Under the pieces are notes generated by a model. That model was not told where the DNA came from, did no database searches, and was given only the letters and a program-made list of their open reading frames with translations. The position numbers were made by a program, and so were the translations under genes. Positions 57,040 to 64,000 of a DNA stretch of 64,000 nt are shown here, piece by piece. Each line of letters starts with the position of its first letter. Position 1 is the first letter of the stretch. The DNA is from Heligmosomoides polygyrus polygyrus (Eukaryota; Nematoda; Chromadorea; Rhabditida; Heligmosomidae), in the NCBI GenBank assembly GCA_947396885.1, contig OX377206.1, forward strand, positions 92,005,960 to 92,069,959, written 5' to 3'.

Positions 57040-58290
57040 TGAACAGAGGGACGGCTAGTGACTTCACACGCGCGCGGTCGCCGGGTCTTGCTGCTGGGCG
57101 CGCTAGGGCGCGAAAATGTGTGCCGGTGGTTGTAGACGGCGTTTCCTCGGCTAGAGCGGAGGAAAAAAAGCAGCTTAGTAGCATATTTGATGTCTTCTGC
57201 TGCAGAAAAGAAAGGGGAGCGTTTCTGTAAAACAAGGTGTGGGTGGAACGAGACTCAATCTGTTTCAAACGAATGAGGGAAATGGCAAAGCATCTTGTGG
57301 GAAAAGTTCAAAACGAGTACTGTGCCAAGATTATTAGCTAGAAGGCTGGGAAGCAAGTGGCTTGCGAGCTTCTATCGGTGGGGGGGGGGGAGGGCAATGA
57401 AGTAGAAACTTCAGTGCTCCACATTCTCCGAATTGATAATGGAATATCCCTGTAAAAAAACTGGAGGGATATGTAAACCACAGGTTTGAAGACGGTGTAA
57501 GACACGAACTGTAACATGAACAGAGGAAAAGTTGGAACTGCCTCCGAGTACATATGAGAGACTAGACCCGGTGGGTGGAGAATCCTACTATAAAAGAGGC
57601 AGCGACCCAAGAAAGCCTCTAGTGTTGGCGACATTTCTTTCCCAGATTCTTAACCGTATTACATTCGTTCGGAGCTGTCATTGAAGAGCTTTTATCGCTG
57701 CAGTGCTGTGATATCCTATGTGATAAGAAAGCCTCTGTTGTTACTAGAGACTATAAGGAACTTTTGTCAGCCTTTGGAAGGCGATTCCCGAAGTTCTTTA
57801 CAGATTTTACTTTAAATCGGGGTAACTATAAACATGTTTTGCATGAAGATAAAGGCGAAACAAAACACGTTTAACGTTATTGTTGTCGTGTTGTTGGTTG
57901 TTGTTGTCTTCTTCTTGTGATAGTTGCGATATTGAGTTTATACGGTTGAGGTTCTAAACAAATCCGACTGATTTCTGATATAGTTATACTCCTGATTCTA
58001 TCTAATTCTATCCAAATATTGTGGCATTCAGTTTTGAGCAGTTAAAGAACAGTTAAATTTGAAAAATATCACAACGATTTGCAACTGTTTCTATTCTATC
58101 CGAGTACTTGGCCTTGTTATCAAGCATTGGAAAGTTTTCAGGGATTGCTGAAGCGTGAGACTTTTGGTGCTCCAAAGACTGTTCAGTTGCACATTAATTC
58201 GTAACTTTCCTCTCAATTTTGGTTTTGCTTGCGACTAGGTCGTCATCCTTCTCCAACCCCCCTGCCATAGTTGTGGTACTGTGAAATGGT
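57040..58290. repeat. Inverted duplication, contiguous copy
   Basis: 57040-57320 is the inverse of 47790-48130, and 57340-58290 the inverse of 45540-46410. A poly-G run at 57381 lies at the junction. The other copy is split by about 1.4 kb holding a LINE fragment and a minisatellite. Confidence 0.65.
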
Positions 58291-59040
58291 GTCTCATGTG
58301 CCATAGCGACGAACGTAGTGTGGTGTACGTAAATAATTATGTACTCCACACTCCGTCCTTCGATCTTGCCGCTTGAAGTATAAACAGGTCCGAAAGAAAC
58401 GACTCCTATTCTGCCGCTCTTCAGACCAAGGTGCTTTTATGATTCTTTTGAGTGCCAGATTGACGATGTAGGTAATATGACGGTTTGCTTGCGTCTGCGT
58501 TGGATGTGGCGCAGTTGGAGATTACATCTAACTGGAGTCACTTTCCAAATTGACCAAGAACTATTTGGTTCCTAGATTTTCCTAGTAGATCATTGCTCAG
58601 GATGAAAAAAATCGACTACGTCTGTTTGCAAATGTAGCTACATGAATACCTCAAGCATTGTTCCCTTAAAGGATGCTACTTCGGCGCAATGCTTGGAAGG
58701 CAGTCCATCAGTACTCAAAAAAAGCGCGACGTTTCGTGGCGTTTCCCAGTGTAGCACAAGTTCTTACCCGTTTAGTTTGCGCCAGACGACCTGCATAGCC
58801 CCCCCTCCCCCCTCGTCGCAACATGTACGTACGCGTCAGTCCGTGTACAGTGGAATCCACGTCACCATATCCACTGCTACGCGGAAGGAGGTCGACACCC
58901 CCCTCCCCCCCGCGGTTTTCCATGGGGGTTTACGATGACACAACGGCAACTTCCACAACGGCAGAATGTTACCGTTGTGCCATCATAGACCCCACGGGAA
59001 ACTCCTCAATTTTAAGCATTCCTTTCCACTGCGGCCTATT
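58291..59040. other. No recognised gene
   Basis: C-rich runs near 58800 and 58900. Unsupported ORFs only. Confidence 0.35.
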
Positions 59041-59414
59041 TGAAAAGAAATTTACCCAAAATCATTAAAGGCGTTCCGTGCAGTCTCCTCCAGCTATTCC
59101 TTCCGCGTTCCCAGTTATTTACCATCGCATAACTTTCCCTTGAAATCCTACATTTCTGCGCAGCTATATGACCCCTGATGATGAGAAAGGAGTCTAGACA
59201 CAATCAGAATCTTTTGATCCAATCACCATGTGCGAACCTCCATCAGAATCATGTAGAATACCTACAGGTATGTTTTCATTGTAATGGTTGAATCAGCTGC
59301 AAAAGATCCTTCTCTAATGAAAGAAAAACTTTATCCGCTCGTACTTAAGTCATAAAAAACATTTCCGACAAAATTCATTAACACAAATCTTCAACAACAT
59401 AAACAACGAATCTA

Positions 59415-62400
59415 TTAGTAGATAGCTCGACCCATCGGCCACGATGCACGAAATCTCTCGTTTATGTGGACATCAAGCAGGAATAGGAAGCGCTCGTACA
59501 TCTCGGACACGGCTTGAAAGAATCCGCCCAGCATGTCCTCCTCACATGTGAAGCGTGCGTAAGTCTCCGACAGGGACGCCCTGTGGTTCTGCACTGTGCG
59601 TTCCCGCCATCCTTCAGTATTCTCGACCAAATGAAAAGCGTAAGGCTCGATCAAGGCATTTGCGAGTACCGGCTCATGACCTGATGTGAGCTGATTGTAT
59701 AGACAGACGTAATGGTACTCCACTTCGACCAAATTGTCCATCATTTCCGACATCACCTCTCTGACACTCCTTCCCTGCCGATCCCCACGGGCGTTCAGCA
59801 ATCCGACCACGTGAGGAGGTAGCCCAGCCCCCTGATTCCTCGGCTGCGCGCCCCTTCTCTGCTGATCCGCACCGACGTGCGGTGGCAATCCAGCCACATG
59901 AGGCGGTAGCCCAGCTCCCTGGTGCATCGACTGAGCTCCCACGACTGGTCCGGCAACATTGACTGCAAGGTGCGGTACGACCACAGCGTTGACGACTCCC
60001 GGGTGCAGGACAAACATGGGTGCATTGTGCACACTTCCATGAAGTTGTCCACCTGAACAGAACATATCAGTTAGTTAACCGAGAATAACAGGAATGTAGC
60101 CATGAAGAAATTTATCTGGCCGAAAACGCTTTGACATTGTTTGACCAACAATTTATTGATATGACAAAGTGTTATGGGCGCTCGACCCCACAGAAAAAAA
60201 ACATCCTCCTAGATAAGAACTGATTATTATCTTTACCTTGCATAGGTAGCGTGAGCGGTTCAAGAAGAACTGTTGGAATTTCAAAAGTACCTATTAACGG
60301 GTAAGCGCTGATAACTCATATGGATCACGAAAAAATGGAAATGTCGTTAAAGAATAGAGGATAACCGACGGCGATAGGCAATCTCTCTTAGGACACGTTA
60401 CGTTTCCTAACGCTATGTGGTGAGATGGAGTCGATTTGAATGCGTATTTGGACTATAGAATGAGTTGCGGTGGCGAGCCGATGAACAAGTCAGTGCAACA
60501 CTCTTCCCAATTAAATCTGGTACCAATAAGCAACTGTGGAGGGATGAAGGTTTGGTTGGCCTAGGAGGGAAAACTCGAACCATGAACCTTGCATCCGCTG
60601 TACGTGACAGCCGACACTTCCTCGGACTGCGCTCCTCACGCCAGTTGACATTAAGGGAAAAATCACTAAAGCAGCCAAATGGTCATCATACTTCGCCAAA
60701 ATGCTGTCAAATTCGATTCATTTCTGTGAGTTGAAGCTTCCACTGAGATTTGCTGACACTGATTTCTCCCATAACGGGTGTTCCTTCATACGAGTTATTT
60801 AAAATGTTTCAACTGACCGGCAAACTATCTCCATAGATTTTTTTACAACATTTCAAATTAAACTTACCGTGGAAGGGTGGTCCTACACGAACAGCATGCA
60901 CCGGTGATCCTGAATAGAAATGCATTAACAGGCACACGAACGTTTCGAGCCGTGCAGTCTCTTCAGGCGTGCTTTACTCCAGCAAGTAAACTCCATTTGG
61001 GTGGGAATTGGCACGACTGCAAAAGAGCTGCGTCTATTAAACAGTTACTCGGAGAATATTCAGAGAATAGCCCTTAGCAAAAATACAGAGCTAGTGCTTG
61101 CGCCGGTCCGATGATACATAGTAACGAATGGCTAAATAGATAACATGAAGGTAACAGCAGCAACCACAAGAGTCAGCATAGAACACACATCCAAATGAAG
61201 GCTTAACAAGGAGCAGACGAGCCCTTTTCAGTTCCTTACTAAGGCCTTGTTTAGTGTGCGCGCGACGCGCGACGAGATGCCATGTGTAGTGGCCGAATTG
61301 ATCAATGTGCTCGATCGCGTCGCTCGATCAATTTGGCCACTACGCATGCATCGCGTCGCGTGCACACTAAACAAGACCTAACACAGACCCTAGGTGAATC
61401 GCTAGCGCTAGGCTGATAGATACATAGGTCTGTCCAACCGCGGACATTATTGATTCTTCAATAAGCGGGTAAAGCAAGTATGTACAAAGTCACCTATTTC
61501 TAGAAGACCTCAAAGTCCTCAAGTAGCTCAATGGCCCAAGAATTGTTGCAATTGTGAAACTACACCTCTGTGCCTGAAAACCTATCGGCGTGACTACCTC
61601 GGTCGCGTTGCGAGAATACATGAATTAGTGTGTTCATACACACAAACCCTTCCTAACTGCTCGTTTGAAAATCAAAGTTCTCCAGAAACAGCCTACCAAC
61701 ACGAGACTTGGGGTTTGCTTCAGCACCTCCCTCTTCTGCGCATACAATATACTGGAACCGATAGAAAATCTTCGGAGAATTCGACGATTCGGGTAGAGGC
61801 AATTCTAAGGATCCCGAATATTTGGATGATTCGGATCGGATATATCCAATGTTATGCTCAAATTCAGATCCTTTTTATAGTTTTGAGAGACACTTGTACC
61901 TAATCGGAAATATGTACCTGCTGCCAAGTTGTTGCGAGCGCGAAAGCCCACATGCGGCACTCCAAGTGGTGCGTGCATCGTCACAGCGCCTCGACCTCTG
62001 TGACCGCGTTCAACTCTGAGTGGCACACCTCCGTTTCTGTACTCTCCATTCCACGCGTTTTCATTCTGAAGCTGACCGCCTCTCTGAAATAGTGCTTATA
62101 AACAGACAAATCAGCCTCAGCGTTCGAGTTAGTTGCCGCATAAGCAGATATGGCATGAAGTAACTAGTGACACAGGTTCACAAATGTCTGTCCCATCTAT
62201 TCAGAACGCCATACAAGTTCATCTCACCCCGATTCTGACAGATGACTACGCTCCTGGCTAGTGCCAGCTATGGTAACGACGTCCCCGGTGACAGCGTATC
62301 GCCGTGTTGCTTGAGAGAAACGGTAGTCTCATGCAAATGGAGTGTCTGCTCTGGCAGGCGAATGCATGATTCAAAGTCATTTTCCTCCAGTCTCATGCGG

Positions 62401-63320
62401 CTGGCACTGAAGTTGTAAGCTCTCATAACAGTACATGAGACTTGTTGTTTGGTGTCATCAAAAGCTATAAGAGTATTCATATTTAAAAGCACAGGCTATT
62501 AATTCCATGCACTTAAATAGTCTAAGCACATTAGGTGAGACGGTCGAAAAATGGGCGCAAAGCGGCTCGGAGTGGGTCCCCTAGAATTCAGTGGTTATCC
62601 ACCTTCGTAAGGAGGGACACGAATGCTCAATCAGAACGTAAGTAGCCTAGTTCAGTTCACCTCAGGGTAAAACCACACCAGCGCTAGCTAAATTTTTTAA
62701 TTTGCAACCCGAAATATGTATGTGAAATAGGACAGCCACACGAGGTGACGTCCTCCGAGATGAATGTTCGCAAACCTTACGAGAATAGGTGAAACCCGTA
62801 CTATGGCTGTATGCTTCTGTCCCGCGAAGCCCCCAATGAGGTGTAGTCTCGTGCGTATGGAGTGTCGACTGTTCGCGAAAGTAAATGCATGATTCGAGTT
62901 ATTTTCCTCAAGCCTCTAGTGGTCGGTACAAAGGCTGTAAGCTCTCATAACAATAGACGAAACTTGTTATTTGGCCTGATCGAAAGCTACAAGGGCACTC
63001 CCGTTTAGAGGCGAAGTCTCCTCATTCGGCTCTTCATGGCACAAAAAATGACGTAGAGTTGTACCTGCACGAATCCCAAGAAGAGCCAAGAGAGCGAACC
63101 GTGTCAATTTGTTACTGTATATTTCTGTAGCCGTTTCTCCTAAGTTTCGCTGCCGCTATTGAGCAGAAAGGCAGAGCTGATCCCCACCACAGTGATCCCC
63201 ACTGCATCCATCCTCTTGTCTTAGCAAGATCGTCACTAACCGTCCCAACAAGGTAACATGCAAGAACCACTAACGAACCTCATCAGCAAAGCCAGCGTTA
63301 CTGTTGAAGCGGTTGTTCAT
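59415..63320 (-). CDS. Repeat-bearing gene family, copy D (four exons left, about 289 aa)
   Basis: Exons in transcript order: 63279-63320 (MNNRFNSNAGFADE), 61918-62065, 60868-60909, 59415-60052. The 42-nt exon 3 found in A-C is missing: the expected region near 61545 is joined by a deletion. The exon has phase 1 on both sides, so its loss keeps the frame. Exon 2 (NENAWNGEYR, RVERGHRGRG, APLGVPHVGF) is closest to copy B. Exon 4 reads SPVHAVRVGPPFH. Exon 5 has two 28-residue repeats and an altered C-terminus (INERFRASWPMGRAIY) in place of NARNRAA. The RG-rich segment is weaker than in A or C. No internal stop. Confidence 0.65.
60352..60647 (-). repeat. SINE in intron 4 of copy D
   Basis: Full-length reverse-complement copy at the position equivalent to those in A-C: CGATTTGAATGCGTATTTGG, AAATCTGGTACCAATAAG, GGAAAACTCGAACCATG and a CCTCGGACTGCG A-box complement. 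Confidence 0.8.
61243..61378. mobile_element. PIF/Harbinger-like palindromic MITE (copy D intron)
   Basis: Begins GGCCTTGTTTAGTGTGCG, ends CGTGCACACTAAACAAGACC, and is flanked by TAA on both sides. Arms pair over most of the 136 bp (GATCAATTTGGCCACTA against TAGTGGCCGAATTGATC). Copy C has the empty site. Same family as 3747-3880. Confidence 0.8.
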
Positions 63321-63347
63321 TATTGTCGAAAAAAAAAACCTGGAAAA
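63321..63347 (-). promoter_or_regulatory. Candidate trans-splice acceptor and 5' UTR, copy D
   Basis: GATTTTCCAG lies 19 nt before the start codon, with a poly-T stretch in the short 5' UTR. Confidence 0.5.
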
Positions 63348-63609
63348 TCGATCAAAGGATTTTCAGCATGGGTATCGTCTAAATGCCAGAACAATTCGAG
63401 TGGAAGGAAAACGAAAGCTTAAGGAAACAATGTCTGCTGTCACTCGTCCGGAGGTCAAAATGTGAGCGTTCACATTGAAGCGCAATATTCTCATTGGCGC
63501 AGACTCGGCAGCGCAGATGTGGCGAAGAACTCGCAGCTTGTGATTACGGCTTCTAAACCGTACGAGGACTGAGCGCTGTGTGAGATATGCACTTGAATTG
63601 AATATCATG

Positions 63610-64000
63610 GGAGTATAGACTCGCCACTAAAGCCTGAGAGTCGTTGCATACACCGCTCTCAGAAAGGGGCGGGGCGAGGGGCGCGCCGAGGACAAGATGT
63701 CCGGGTCCCTGCCATCACATGGAGGCATCGCATTTCTAATCAATTCCCTGGGCCCTGCAGCTCTATCCTCAACTGATTTCGTTCTTGAGACAAGAGTCAA
63801 GATCTTGTTCACCATATTTGGAGGAAAAGAGTTTTCAGCTGCAGCGCCAAGGGTTTCTTCAGGTCCCGCCATATTGCCAGTACTAAGGCGTAGTCCTTAT
63901 TTTCTGACAAGTACAGCGACATCTCAGCGAAGTATGTCAACGCGACCATCCACTAGAAAGTTGTTCAACACAAGGAGAATTGTCTGATCCTTGGAAAGAG
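63610..64000. other. Unrecognised sequence at window end
   Basis: Overlapping ORFs on both strands (63697-63987 + and 63627-63872 -). The - strand one reads MAGPEETLGAAAENSFPPNM and looks protein-like, but no family is recognised. It could be an exon of a gene continuing outside. Confidence 0.3.

Overview
This window looks like repeat-rich nuclear DNA from a nematode, most likely a clade V strongylid (hookworm-like). Supporting signs are a 21-of-22 match to the nematode SL1 spliced leader followed directly by its splice donor (6597), nematode-style splice acceptors (TTTCAG, TTTTCCAG) with candidate trans-splice sites a few bases before start codons, several mariner families, RTE-like and CR1/Jockey-like LINE remnants and a BEL/Pao element. 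The organism call is inference; no database search was possible.

Layout. 0-5 kb holds the 3' half of the mitochondrial DNA helicase Twinkle (five exons, + strand), whose introns are filled by a fold-back element and tRNA-derived SINEs. 5-18 kb has no confident protein-coding gene; it holds SINE copies, an SL1-like RNA sequence, a solo-type LTR, LINE remnants, palindromic MITEs and an almost intact mariner inserted inside a SINE. 18-29 kb, 37-43 kb and 59-64 kb hold four copies (A-D, all on the - strand) of one unrecognised gene family. Its model is: short first exon behind a trans-splice-like acceptor, an RG-rich exon, two 42-nt exons, and a large last exon with a 28-residue tandem repeat (3, 1, 6 and 2 units) and a helical-looking C-terminal region. 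Frame-preserving indels, conserved splice phases and conserved flanks argue that these are real genes made by segmental duplication. 29-37 kb holds degraded mariners, the final exon of an ESCRT-II SNF8/VPS22 gene (- strand, 33.8-34.2 kb) and a fold-back element. 43-58 kb is a mosaic of large inverted duplications, fold-backs, minisatellites, a BEL/Pao gag remnant with a recognisable tRNA-Gly primer-binding site, and MITEs.

The two recognised genes are ordinary eukaryotic housekeeping genes and are unrelated to each other (mtDNA replication; endosomal sorting). The main novelty candidate is the four-copy repeat-bearing gene family. Most of the remaining sequence is layered transposable elements whose nesting can be read as a relative chronology: for example, one SINE in the last intron of all four gene copies predates the duplications, while mariner, piggyBac-like, Harbinger-like and hAT-like insertions are copy-specific. 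Runs of 9 or more G or C are unusually frequent and several lie in or beside transposon ends.
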